A stretch of 64,000 bases of DNA from Arcuatula senhousia (taxonomy: Eukaryota > Mollusca > Bivalvia > Mytilida > Mytilidae): NCBI GenBank assembly GCA_963971305.1, contig CAXARO010000978.1:19485-83484 (forward strand), written 5' to 3'. Below, in pieces: positions 25,601 through 34,913 of this stretch. The translations under genes and the position numbers were made by a program. The notes beneath the pieces are model-generated. The model was not told where the DNA came from and did no database searches. It worked only from the letters and a program-made list of their open reading frames with translations. Each line of letters begins with the position of its first letter. Positions within the stretch are counted from its first letter, which is position 1.

Positions 25601-28600
25601 TATTTACATTCCTAAAGGTAAGGACTTACTGAGTCATGAGATGGTCAAGAATTCTACATTCTCAATTTACATTCCTAAAGGTAGGGAATTACTGAGTCAT
25701 GAAATGGTCAAGAATTCTACATTTTCTATTTACATTCCTAAAGGTAGGGAAAAACTGAGTCATGAAATGGTCAAGAATTCTACATTCTCAATTTACATTC
25801 CTAAAGGTAGGGAATTACTGAGTCATGAAATGGTCAAGAATTCTACATTCTCTATTTACATTCCTAAAGGTTAGGATTTACCGAGTCATGAAATGGTCAA
25901 GAATTCTACATTCTCTATTTACATTCCTAAAGGTAAGGACTTACTGAGTCATTAGATGGTCAAGAATTCTACATTCTCAATTCACATTCCTAAAGGTAAG
26001 GGTTTACTGAGTCATTAGATGGTCAAGAATTCTACATTCTCAATTTACATTCCTAAAGGTAAGGACTTACTGAGGCATTAGATGGTCAAGAATTCTACAT
26101 TCTCAATTTACATTCCTAAAGGTAAGGACTTACTGAGTCATGAGATGGTCAAGAATTCTACATTCTCAATTTACATTCCTAAAGGTAGGGATTTACTGAG
26201 TCATTAGATGGTCAAGAATTCTACGTTCTCAATTTACATTCCTAAAGGTAAGGACTTACTGAGTCATGAGATGGTCAAGAATTCTACATTCTCAATTTAC
26301 ATTCCTAAAGGTAAGGACTTACTGAGTCATGAGATGGTCAAGAATTCTACATTCTCAATTTACATTCCTAAAGGTAAGGACTTACTGAGTCATGAAATGC
26401 TCAAGAATTCTACATTCTCTATTTACATTCCTAAAGGTAGGGAATTACTGAGTCATTAGATGGTCAAGAATTCTACATTCTCAGTTTACATTCCTAAAGG
26501 TAGGGAATTACTGAGTCATGAGATGGTCAAGTATTCTACATTCTCAATTTACATTCCTAAAGGTAAGGACTTACTGAGTCATGAGATGGTCAAGAATTCT
26601 ACATTCTCTATTTACATTCCAAAAGGTAAGGATTTACTGAGTCATTAGATGGTCAAGAATTCTACATTCTCAATTTACATTCCTAAAGGTAAGGGTTTAC
26701 TGAGTCATTAGATGGTCAAGAATTCTACATTCTCAATTTACATTCCTAAAGGTAAGGATTTACTGAGTCATTAGATGGTCAAGAATTCTACATTCTCAAT
26801 TTACATTCCTAAAGGTAAGGACTTACTGAGTCATGAGATGGTCAAGAATTCTACATTCTCAATTTACATTCCTAAAGGTAAGGACTTACTGAGTCATTAG
26901 ATGGTCAAGAATTCTACATTCTCAATTTACATTCCTAAAGGTAAGGACTTACTGAGTCATGAGATGGTCAAGAATTCTACATTCTCAATTTACATTCCTA
27001 AAGGTAAGGACTTACTGAGTCATGAGATGGTCAAGAATTCTACATTCTCAATTTACATTCCTAAAGGTAAGGACTTACTGAGTCATTAGATGGTCAAGAA
27101 TTCTACATTCTCAATTTACATTCCTAAAGGTAAGGACTTACTGAGTCATGAGATGGTCAAGAATTCTACATTCTCTATTTACATTCCTAAAGGTAAGGAC
27201 TTACTGAGTCATTAGATGGTCAAGAATTCTACATTCTCTATTTACATTCCTAAAGGTTAATAAATGTACTATCAACTTTGCATCAGGTCTGTTAAAAGTT
27301 AAATTCATCTGTATTAAGAAATCAACTAAAAGTTTGTTTGTCGTGAAACATGTGAAATAAGTAAGTTTTCTCAGCAGTCCTTATAAAATGATTAAGATGT
27401 TCTATCAAATTTGTAACAGCAGTGATTTTGTTTGCCTATACATGCTTGTGAGGGGTGTATGAGTTTTTTGATGTGACGATTTTTTGAATCTAAATCAAAC
27501 ATATACTCATCCGTTTGCTGGATTTCTTCTGCTACATCTTCCTCTTTGTTTGCTTTGTATATCTTGTTGTTCAACTCCTTTAGAATTTCCTTTTTCTCCA
27601 ACACTGAATCTAGAATTTGCGTGATTTCTTCAATGTCTACACTAGGATTGTCTCTAGTTTCTTCGAAATTCCTCCAAAGTCTTGTTACTACTCCTTTGTG
27701 GCCTACTCTAATCGATTTGAGCTTTGCACTCATGTTCCCAATTTATTCGGCACCAAAATATGTTGATTATGTTGAAGGCAGAAAAAGACGACATGTACGT
27801 TGCAATCATATATTGGAAAAGCTATAGAAACACGCCATAGAGACGTGACGTTACATAAACCGCGGCATAATGTTAACGTTCTTTGTGCGGAATTCACGAC
27901 AATGTATATACCTCCTAAATAAATTTTGCATTTATGTCCATTATGTGTAAAAACCTAAGTATTCCGTAAACAGGAAGTAGTCTACCTACAACGATAAAAT
28001 CGGTATACACCATATGGTCCTATATGATAAAGCTATATACAAAATATCAAAACTGTATCTCATGTAGTTGCTTAGAAAACTGCGACGGAAGTTTTGCATT
28101 TATGTCCATTATGTGTAAAAACTTAAGTATTCGGTAAACAGGAAGTAAACTACCTAGGAGCATAAAATCGGTATACACCATATGGTCCTATATGATAAAG
28201 CTGTATACAAAATATCAGACCTCTATCTCATGTAGTTGCTTAGAAAACTGCGATGGAAGTTTTGTTAGGGACGGACGAACGGACAAGGGTAAAACAGTAT
28301 ACCCCCCTCTTCTTCGAAGCGGGGGTATAAAAAAATGTCTCAGGAAAAGGGAAGTTTTGAAACATTACAATAAAATCACTGAACTGGTCCATAAGAAATG
28401 TTTTGACCTGTATTGAATGATATATAGCCAGTCATGTTTTAAAGATTAAAATTAACAAAAAATAGGTTCAACAACAAATGTCAATGCAAATTACATGATT
28501 TAAATTTTAAAACTGCAAAACATTCAATAGCATTGTTATTTTTAGACTACTTTAGTTAAGCTTTATAAATCTATAGTTAAAGTCTTATAAAAGCACTGAT

Positions 28601-31600
28601 TCTTTTTTCTTTTCAGGTGAAAAAATGACTGTCATGATTGACAATCTACAATTCTCCACGAGTCGGACGTTCTTTATGGACTATCTTATATGTAATGGAC
28701 TTAGGTCTCTCACACCCATCAATATTTGTGTTTCTAACATCTGTATCAAGTAAGTTACTAAAACTAGGTACATTGTTATGTGCCTGAAATGGTAGAAACT
28801 TTGTCCTTGGTCAATATCATTTTACCAGGTAACTACATGTATAATATTGTATTAGCCTCATTCAAAATCCATAATGGATAATGGTACAACTTCTGCTCTA
28901 ATTATGATCCCAAAAGAGTTCTTTATGTTCACACATTCTGCATATAAATCATAAAAAGTGGAATTTAAGAACTTTTACATATGAATATGAGATTAAACAA
29001 AGGCAACAACCAGTAGTCACCAAATTTTACCAGTAGTCAATGCTCATAGTAATGTTATTTGCCCAAATATGATCTCATAATCATTTCAAATATTGCAATG
29101 AAAGGAACGGCCTTAAATCTGTTCTAACCCACCATTCCTTTGAAATGCTTGCAGAAGTTAGGACCATTGCGATCTTCAATTTTTATACGACCGCAAAAAA
29201 ATTGCGGACGTATAATGGTATGATGCTGTCGTCGTCGTCGTTGTTGCCGTCGTTGTCGTCGTCGTCTGGGGACATTTGGTTTCCGTGCGATAACTTGAGT
29301 AAATATTGACCAATTGTTATGAAATTTTTATATGATGTTTGTAACCACTAGAGGAAGGTTCCTATTGTATTTGGGGTTGGTGGCCCTTACCGTTTTGGAA
29401 AAAAGGGCCAAAAGGGGCTAAAACGGGTGTATTGACAAAACTGTTGTAGAATGTTAATTATTCATTTGATTTTGAAAATTCTTTTTTTATTGAATTCCTT
29501 ATTAAATTCTGTCAACAAAATGTGTCAATGGTTTTGATGTATATTGAACCGTTACATTGCTACAGGGGGCCAAAGACGGGCCACACCCAGAAAATCAACT
29601 TTTTTATTTGTGGTCTGATTTTCAATTTTTTTTTTCATTGGAATCCTTGTGAAAATCCCTGCCTGCATTTTTCAATCAGATTTGAATTATCTCTTATTGT
29701 TTTTGAGATATAAGGGGTTGAAGGGGCAAAAACGCCATTTTTTAAAGTTGGTCAAGGCAAATGGTTTTACACAAGAAATTTAGCTGTAGTGGGCCAGCCA
29801 ATTGTTATGAAGTTTAAATATGATGATTATATACACTGAAGGAAGCTTTTTATTGCATTTTGTGGTCCTAACCTTTTTTTAAAAAAGGGCCAAAAGGGGC
29901 TTAATTGTGTCAAAAATGTCAATGAATATAGAAATAATTTTTTTTTCTATTAAATGTTATTGTAAATATATATGTGTCAAATATGCATTTTAAAGTCCAC
30001 CATAGGTTGCATGTGTAAAAAAGCTTTGTAAGTCCACCATGGGCTGCATGTGACCAAAGCAATAGACTATCCATATTTGGCCTCCAATGTACAGGGTTCA
30101 ACTTGTTGCGGTCGTATCATGCTGCGCTCGGCGTAGCTTTTTATTCTGTTATGACTTCTTTGTTTTGTCTTTTCTCCTGGAAATTGATCCTCAAAGTTTG
30201 GTGATTTTGTTTATTACCTTAATAATGTACATATAAACCTCTATTATATCATGTGTTCTATTTTTAGATCTGACTTAACTATTGGAGATGATGTAACAGA
30301 CTGTCTGGCACCTTTCATTGTTCTAAGGGGCCTTGAACCACAGGTATGTTTCATTGTTCTAAGGGGCCTTGAACCACAGGTATTTTTAATTGCTCTGCAC
30401 AAAATTTGACTGGCCCAATTTCACATGAAATTGTGTGAAACTCAAGTGAAAAAGGTCTCATGAGATTCACATGAAATGTGAATCTCACATGACAGTCAGA
30501 GATCCCACTTAAACAAGTAAACAGATTTTAACTTCTATAGGTAAACTTTTAAGAGTTAAAATTGTCTCCCTTTTTTTGACTTTCACTAATTTACTTGTAC
30601 AAGTAAAATGATGGAAAATCATTCTTTTTGTAATTATCTTTATCTAGCCATTAAATTTACTTTCATTCATGATTAATTATATGGCTAATAGTATCAGCAA
30701 CCTTTACCATGTTTACCAGACTGGGATTTTCTGTTATCTTCAGTTAATTGAGAAATAATCAACATTTATTGTCCCAAGGGGGCAATTTTCAAAGGCCGTG
30801 CGCACCATGAAGACAGCCATGCGCATCAGAAATTTTTAATGGACCATAGAGTAGAAGATGTAAACATTTCAAGAAAATTATCAGTTTGATTGTTAAAATA
30901 TTGTGTAACAAGTAAAATGAGCTCAAAGTTTTTCAAATTTACTTGTATAGGTAAATTTTTGCTCAGAAAAAAAAATACTTTACTCAAACAAGTAAATTTT
31001 TGTTTACTGAAAGAAGTAAAATTCTGTTTACCTGTTTAAGTGGGATCTCTGACTGACTTCTAATGTGAGTTTCACATGAAAAATGAAATAACTTCACATC
31101 AATTTTACGTGAAAAGGACAATATATGGTAAGGCCCAAATTTGTCCCCTTGTATCTAAAGAAAAATTAAATGCTATTTGTCAAAACATGTTGAAAATGTC
31201 TACATGATTTCCCTCAAAATGGCTTTAAATGGCCAATTTCTGGGTAATAATTTTAATTTTTTGATGTGAGAGACTAATTACTGTTAATGCATTTTTTATT
31301 TCATTTTGAATTGATTATATATCAGTTGAGTAATCCATGGTCTACGTTGTCACTGACCTTTATAAATAACAAAATAAGCATGAAAAATGACATTTTCTTT
31401 GATTTTGTTACTTTTATCCCTTTTAAGGCCTCTATAAAATGAGTAAATTATGGAAAAAAATGACCATATATTTATTTTTTCTTAAAATTGAGGGCCAAAA
31501 ATGGCCCTTATTGTACATTGTACCTTATCCTTTCACATTATTTTTATGTGAGATTTTACATTAAGCTTACATTAAGCTCAACTCATGTGAGATTTTACAT

Positions 31601-33533
31601 TAAGCTCAACTCATATGAGATTTTACATTAAGCTCAACTCATGTGAAATTCATGTGATATTTTACATTAAGCTCAACTCAATTGAAACTCATGCCAGTCA
31701 AATTTGCTTGTGTAAGGGGCCAAGAGCTCTTGTTAGATTTTGGTCTTAAGGCACATTAGATCATTGGTTGATCTTCTTCATTATTCAAAAGGACATTGAA
31801 TGGAGTGAAATCTTCAGTTTTAGAATGGCAGTGGCTGGGCTGGAAAAGTATTTTGTAACAGTTTACTCTGCAATTCTTTATATCTGCCATGCAGTATTAA
31901 CATGGAGTCCCATATTTAAGGTATTCATAATTTCATGTTGCTCATTTGCTTCTTGTTTAATGAAATAAAGTTTTGGGTTTTTGTCTCGCCTGCGATGAAT
32001 AGTGGCGGAAGGCGAGACAAAGTTATTACTTTGGTATACAGACAGTTCAGGTTATGGTCTACACAACTGTCATAATGCCTTTATACCCTGACCCCATTTT
32101 CACGCTCCAGTGACTCTGTGAACTGAGGTCTTTATTTCAGGCCATAAACTTTTTTGTAAGACTTTTGTGGACAATGATTTGCAGGAAAAGTATAATAACT
32201 AGGCATCTGATATTAGGTACACAGACAGTTGAGGTTATGGTCTACGCAACTGTCACCCCTGACCCCATTTTCATGCTCTAGTGTCTCTGTGAATTTAGGT
32301 CTTTTTTCAGGCCATAAACTTTTTTTGTAAGACTTTTGTGGACGATGAATTGCTTGTAAAGAATAATAGCTAGGCATCTGATATTGGGTATACAGACATT
32401 TTTTGTGTTAATATCAAGAAAAGAAAGCTTAGGTAGGTGATTTGAGTGATGGACATACTTTTAGGGGCCACACTTGTTTTTACTTTAACTGATTTTCTAA
32501 GTTATCCATAAGAAAATTTTATAGACCGAAGTACTATTGACCAATCGAAATTGCCATAATAAACAAAAGACAAAAGGAATGTTATCATAATTTCATACAA
32601 TGATCAAAATTTTTAATTTTCATTTTATCAATCAATGAAGTCAGGTGATTGATTCAGGCTCTTGGGAGCCTCTTGTTATTTCATTAAAAAATCTAAATTT
32701 AAATGTTTCAGAGCATCGAGGGTTTAGAATTGAAGCAGTTAGAAGAAGGTATCTTTTTCCTCGTTGCTTCAGACTTACAGAAGTTTACGAATCTACGTGC
32801 GCTAGATCTCCAAGACTGTAACATCTATCTTCAGGAAGGCAGAACGAGAAGTAGGACGGGTCTCCGAAACAAGATTGTTGACACTCTGAAATGTTTTAAT
32901 CACCTGACACGTCTGGATCTCAGCTTTAACTACTTATTAGGGTGCCTTGGGGAAATATTAACAGCTTTGAGATGTCCCCTGGAGTTTTTAAGTGTCAGAG
33001 GTTGTGACCTTAATGAAACTGACCTCACTTGTTTAATAGAATCCCATCATGCTTCACACTTAGAGGAAGTGAACTTGAGTAAAGTGTGTCAGTTTTCAAT
33101 TTATGACAATGATAGGATTTCTCCTATGTTCCTTCTAAAAATAACGAAACATTTTACAAATGTTAAAATTCTCAGCTTAGCTCAGAATCATCTTCCAGAC
33201 GCTGCCATTTCAGAATTCTGTGATATTCTTCGCCATCATTTGAAATACCTCAAAGCTTTAGACATTGCTGGTAACATCCTTACCGAAGAAAATCTTATCG
33301 ACATCACAAAAGCCGTAGGACATATTAAGTCTATGCAGAAATATCGTCTGACGTGTGCAACAAATTTATTGGACAATGCCATGGGGCCAATGAACGTCGT
33401 CCACAATCAAGAAGACACAGAAGGAAAATTCGTCCAAATATTAACAGCCCTCGGCAGAAGTGATATTATTGTTGATCTAGTCCGTCTGTCATATGCAATA
33501 TTTGTAGACCTCGTCGACATTATGGACCCGTGA
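13355..33533 (+). CDS. LRRC14: LRRC14-like (PRAME-family) leucine-rich repeat protein, seven exons
   Basis: My splice model joins 13355-13614, 15061-15200, 22041-22145, 23003-23110, 28617-28749, 30268-30343 and 32712-33533. That is 1644 nt, or 547 aa plus stop, with every intron phase matching. The order of conserved blocks follows vertebrate LRRC14/PRAME: an N-terminal alpha-helical segment ending in NWPHG, VINRTKHCRMRCIDFRGLKL, a middle block (ICVSNICIKSDLT), then leucine-rich repeats (LRALDLQDCNI, LTRLDLSFNYL, LEFLSVRGCDL, VKILSLAQNHL, LKALDIAGNIL) and a conserved tail (GKFVQILTALGRSDII). Residues 30-39 (TLLEICCRAI) fit the elongin BC-box pattern of CUL2 substrate receptors. In vertebrates LRRC14 restrains NF-kB signalling, and several PRAME-family proteins act in CUL2 ubiquitin ligases; either role here is inference. 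Introns 2, 4 and 6 begin with tandem copies of exon end plus donor. Confidence 0.82.
13989..14980 (+). repeat. AGCTCACCTGG-family repeat in intron 1
   Basis: Begins AGCTCACCTGGTCCGAAGG and ends ACCAGGTGAGCGATTCAGGC followed by CTTCTAGGAGCCTCTTG, so the ends are inverted. Inside are about four diverged ~170-bp subunits sharing TTTTTGGC, ATGAAAACTAT and CAGATAGAGA. An inverted relative is at 45589-47052. Such repeats are abundant in bivalve genomes, as I recall them; no intact gene is present. Confidence 0.7.
15061..15200 (+). CDS. LRRC14: LRRC14-like gene, exon 2
   Basis: Encodes FREILPAKCQNIFEEELGHD and continues to VINRTKHCRMRCIDFRGLKLS. This matches the segment after the first WP motif in LRRC14/PRAME. 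The 5' edge is 15061 (after TTTAAATTTAAG) or 15067 (after TTTCAG); the first pairs better with donor 13614, because donor 13614 with 15067 would create a stop. The 3' edge is CTGA|GTAAGT, intron phase 1, at the first of 76 identical donors. Confidence 0.72.
15121..22018 (+). repeat. 90-bp minisatellite (~76 copies) made of exon 2 end plus its splice donor
   Basis: The first copy (15121-15220) is 100 bp because the true exon has ten extra bases (TTCAGGGGCG). From 15221 the period is exactly 90 bp, and the last copy is truncated at 22018. Each complete unit contains the 3' coding end of exon 2 and the donor CTGA|GTAAGT, at 15201 and every 90 bp to 21951, giving 76 donors. Units differ at a few sites only (A/G in CAG(A/G)ACAAAAC, AGAGG(A/T)CTC, CTAT(C/T)ATAGA), a sign of recent homogenisation. 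Because 90 is divisible by three and the unit has no stop, the exon frame stays open across the whole array on the plus strand. By coincidence one minus-strand frame is open too. Confidence 0.97.
22041..22145 (+). CDS. LRRC14: LRRC14-like gene, exon 3
   Basis: Acceptor TTTGTTTTCCAG ends at 22040 and donor GCAG|GTTGGT follows 22145. Joined in phase 1 to exon 2 it encodes NGTFCKLIVQMWPILSLKKS and a lysine-rich end, a second WP-containing segment typical of the family's linker before the repeats. Phase out is 1. Confidence 0.75.
22146..23002 (+). other. Intron 3 of the LRRC14-like gene
   Basis: 857 bp, AT-rich, ending in a strong pyrimidine tract before the acceptor at 23002. I see no repeat or gene inside it. 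Confidence 0.6.
23003..23110 (+). CDS. LRRC14: LRRC14-like gene, exon 4
   Basis: Acceptor TTTTCTTTTCAG ends at 23002. The exon encodes VKQSRLTEEIIPKMLKDLLS and then HEMVKNSTFSIYIPK. Donor CCTAAAG|GTAAGG follows 23110, phase 1. Its last ~63 bp are the founder of the minisatellite that fills the next intron. Use of the second donor would read a TAG at 23131-23133. Confidence 0.75.
23048..23801 (+). repeat. 63-bp minisatellite, first block (12 copies) made of exon 4 end plus donor
   Basis: The unit runs from the donor through ACTTACTGAGTCATGAGATG, AGAATTCTACATTCTC and TACATTCCTAAAG. Each copy ends with AAAG|GTAAGG or AAAG|GTAGGG. The first copy is the end of exon 4 itself. The exon has AAGGATTTACTAAGTCAT and the intron AAGGACTTATTAAGTCAT one period later, a homology that could have seeded the first duplication. 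The period of 21 codons keeps the exon frame, but many copies have CATTAG instead of CATGAG and therefore a stop. Confidence 0.97.
23802..24730. mobile_element. PIF/Harbinger-like MITE inserted in the 63-bp array
   Basis: A 929-bp element with perfect 29-bp terminal inverted repeats beginning GGCCATTGTTATTTTATTTT, flanked by the 3-bp target duplication TAA (23799-23801 and 24731-24733). Removing it restores an uninterrupted repeat unit. A 3-bp TWA-type duplication and a GG-starting inverted repeat fit PIF/Harbinger. Small internal frames (for example minus strand 24222-24491) are not recognisable as a transposase. Confidence 0.85.
24734..27256 (+). repeat. 63-bp minisatellite, second block (~40 copies)
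   Basis: Continues the array interrupted by the MITE and ends at CCTAAAGG, 27256. Copies alternate between GTAAGGACTTACTG and GTAGGGAATTACTG types and between CATGAG and CATTAG, so stop-free runs are only local (the longest, 25011-25874, spans 14 units). The array lies in intron 4 of the LRRC14-like gene. Confidence 0.97.
27392..27733 (-). pseudogene. Fragment of a retrotransposon gag-like N-terminus
   Basis: A 113-codon frame starting MSAKLKSIRVGHKGVVTRLW, with a heptad-like charged segment (EITQILDSVLEKKEILKELN) and QQTDEYMFDLDSKNRHIKKL. This composition and opening resemble the N-terminal segment of BEL/Pao-type polyproteins, but it is not the sequence of the element at 3-10 kb. The protein is truncated and no pol follows. 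It sits in intron 4 antisense to the LRRC14-like gene. The assignment rests on recalled family resemblance. Confidence 0.45.
27920..28333. repeat. Two ~166-bp tandem copies ending in a TATACCCCC hairpin
   Basis: Copies at about 27925-28090 and 28091-28260 share GCATTTATGTCCATTATGTG and ACACCATATGGTCCTATATG. They are followed by ACGGACGAACGGACAAGGG and a hairpin (TATACCCCCC ... GGGGGTATA). Related by its end to the repeat at 10798. Confidence 0.6.
28617..28749 (+). CDS. LRRC14: LRRC14-like gene, exon 5
   Basis: Acceptor TTTTTTCTTTTCAG ends at 28616 and donor ATCAA|GTAAGT follows 28749. It encodes MTVMIDNLQFSTSRTFFMDY and then ICNGLRSLTPINICVSNICI, entering in phase 1 and leaving in phase 2. 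This corresponds to the vertebrate segment just before the first leucine-rich repeats. Confidence 0.78.
29185..30117. mobile_element. Non-autonomous element with ATACGACCGCAA inverted ends
   Basis: Starts ATACGACCGCAA and ends TTGCGGTCGTAT, 12-bp inverted repeats, with a small hairpin next to the left end. The interior has diverged repeats containing GGGCCAAAAGGGGC and a triplet-rich GTCGTCGTC stretch. A second, rearranged copy lies at 43795-45475. No transposase is visible. It lies in intron 5 of the LRRC14-like gene. Confidence 0.65.
30268..30343 (+). CDS. LRRC14: LRRC14-like gene, exon 6
   Basis: Acceptor TTCTATTTTTAG ends at 30267 and donor CACAG|GTATGT follows 30343. It encodes SDLTIGDDVTDCLAPFIVLR followed by GLEPQ, phase 2 in and 0 out. 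The end of the exon with its donor is duplicated once immediately downstream. Confidence 0.75.
30313..30384 (+). repeat. 36-bp tandem duplication of exon 6 end plus donor
   Basis: Two copies of a unit running from TTTCATTGTTCTAAGGGGCC to CTTGAACCACAG|GTAT (30313-30348 and 30349-30384) differ only at the last base. The second donor is CAG|GTATTT, weaker than the first. Using it would add 12 open codons in frame. Confidence 0.95.
30493..31055. mobile_element. MITE with CAGTCAGAGATCCCACTTAA ends
   Basis: A 563-bp stretch with ~30-bp near-perfect inverted repeats (left CAGTCAGAGATCCCACTTAA, right TTAAGTGGGATCTCTGACTG) and AGTAAA-rich subterminal sequence. It is embedded in a repeat rich in TCACATGAAA motifs. 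No reading frame is present. Confidence 0.7.
31555..31690. repeat. Short tandem repeat, ~38-bp units
   Basis: About four units with ACATTAAGCTCAACTCATGT and GAGATTTT, in intron 6. Confidence 0.6.
31983..32680. repeat. GTCTCGCC-bounded repeat in intron 6
   Basis: Begins GTCTCGCCTGCGATGAATAG followed by GGCGAGAC, a hairpin end. It contains two diverged copies with TACAGACAGTT, GGTTATGGTCTAC and TTTTCAGGCCATAAACTTTT, and ends TTCAGGCTCTTGGGAGCCTC. More copies are at 34914-36160. Confidence 0.6.
32712..33533 (+). CDS. LRRC14: LRRC14-like gene, last coding exon (leucine-rich repeats)
   Basis: Acceptor TTAAATGTTTCAG ends at 32711 and the frame (phase 0) runs to TGA at 33531-33533, giving 273 residues. 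It carries at least five leucine-rich repeats (LRALDLQDCNI, LTRLDLSFNYL, LEFLSVRGCDL, VKILSLAQNHL, LKALDIAGNIL). The family-typical C-terminal block has EGKFVQILTALGRSDIIVDL. The arrangement of all repeats in one long last exon is common in this family. An ATG at 32703 is inside the acceptor region and is not the start. Confidence 0.85.
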   Translation, partial: SIEGLELKQLEEGIFFLVASDLQKFTNLRALDLQDCNIYLQEGRTRSRTGLRNKIVDTLKCFNHLTRLDLSFNYLLGCLGEILTALRCPLEFLSVRGCDLNETDLTCLIESHHASHLEEVNLSKVCQFSIYDNDRISPMFLLKITKHFTNVKILSLAQNHLPDAAISEFCDILRHHLKYLKALDIAGNILTEENLIDITKAVGHIKSMQKYRLTCATNLLDNAMGPMNVVHNQEDTEGKFVQILTALGRSDIIVDLVRLSYAIFVDLVDIMDP

Positions 33534-33596
33534 TGAGATTTACAGGGTACACACGTACTTAAGTTTTGTACTTGTTTCTGTCCAAGGTCACTTCTC

Positions 33597-33602
33597 AATA
33601 AA
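33597..33602 (+). terminator. Polyadenylation signal AATAAA
   Basis: A canonical AATAAA lies 64 bases after the LRRC14-like stop codon, a plausible 3' end for a short 3' UTR. Confidence 0.65.
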
Positions 33603-34913
33603 CATTACTTCAGCCAAAAAGTGTTCAACAGGGAAAGGGGGGCGTAGGATTAGTGATGTTCATGATAATACTTTTGAAAGGATGTTTGCTAATGAGATTT
33701 TAAATTTTACAAAAGTATCAGAATTGAGAGTCAAACAAAGAATACAGTGAAAATAAATAGAAAAATAACACAAGGTTTTGAATATTGTTTCATTTTAGAA
33801 TTAAAACTTGAAGAGATGATATATGAAGATGTTAAAAAGTACAAGAGCAAATTAAACTGTCAATTTCATTTCAATACCTGTATAAGTAAATTTCAGGAAA
33901 CAATTTTTTTTTCAAAAATACATTAGATGTACATGTATGTCTTACATGTAGTTCCAAAAAATGCAGTCAGTCATGTAGTTTATTTTTCTGTTTGAATCTG
34001 TTATAAACCTGTATAATTTTTATCTTGTTTATTAAGAACAAAAAGACTTGAAAGTGGTTTTAAAAAGTACCAGTCTTTATAAAAATCATGCAGAGGGTGA
34101 TTCATGGTAAAAAATAACACATGTGTTTGAACATGGTTTCTAATACAGAATGCATATGGTGACCTATTAACAAAAATAACAGTCATTTATTTCTATGAGT
34201 CATGAGATATAAAATTTACCTAGATTGCATTATAAATACTGTAAACAAGGGAGAAAACTCTTTTCTTGCTATGCATTTCATTACAATTCAAAACACTGAT
34301 TTCTCACAGACCTTTGTTGAAAACAGACTTGATTTTCAACAATACATGTAACACTATATCTTGATTCACAAAATGTAAAGAAACCCTGCATGATTCTTAG
34401 AAAGACAGATACTTTTAAAACTCAATAGATACCTTGGCAACTATTTGTGTACAACATTTAATCAGTATTATACAGGTGCTTTTGATACATGTCAGCTGAA
34501 AACCGTTAAGCAAGGTTATAAATTATGAATTGGGGGGGGATAAATGTTCACTAATAAAATGTTGGTTCCATTAAAAATGTTTTTTGTAACCAAGAGAAAA
34601 AACTTACAAAAATCAAGAACAAGAAGATAATGAAATGTGGAATAAGTGTACATTGAAAACATGACGAATTATTTGAGATATTGCCGTTGCACTTGGCACT
34701 CGCCGTTTAAAATTTAGAATTTATTTGAAAATCCTATCATCTAAAGTCATTGATACATGTCAATCAAACTACAAAATATTGCAATCATAACTTTAAATAA
34801 CCTCCTCTAAATTCATTGATGGGATTGATTTGAAACTTCATCTATGAGGATTGCAGAAATGGTGTCATATAACTTCTCTTTATTTCATGTTCTCTCTTTA
34901 AGTGATCTAATTT
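33603..34913. other. Intergenic stretch, no gene seen
   Basis: AT-rich sequence with scattered ACATGTA motifs. I see no supported frame, inverted repeat or tandem repeat here. Confidence 0.4.

Noticed and set aside
23449..27089. Repeated MVKNSTFSIYIPKG proteins
   Set aside because: These are stop-free runs of the intronic 63-bp minisatellite. Their ends coincide with units where CATGAG became CATTAG.
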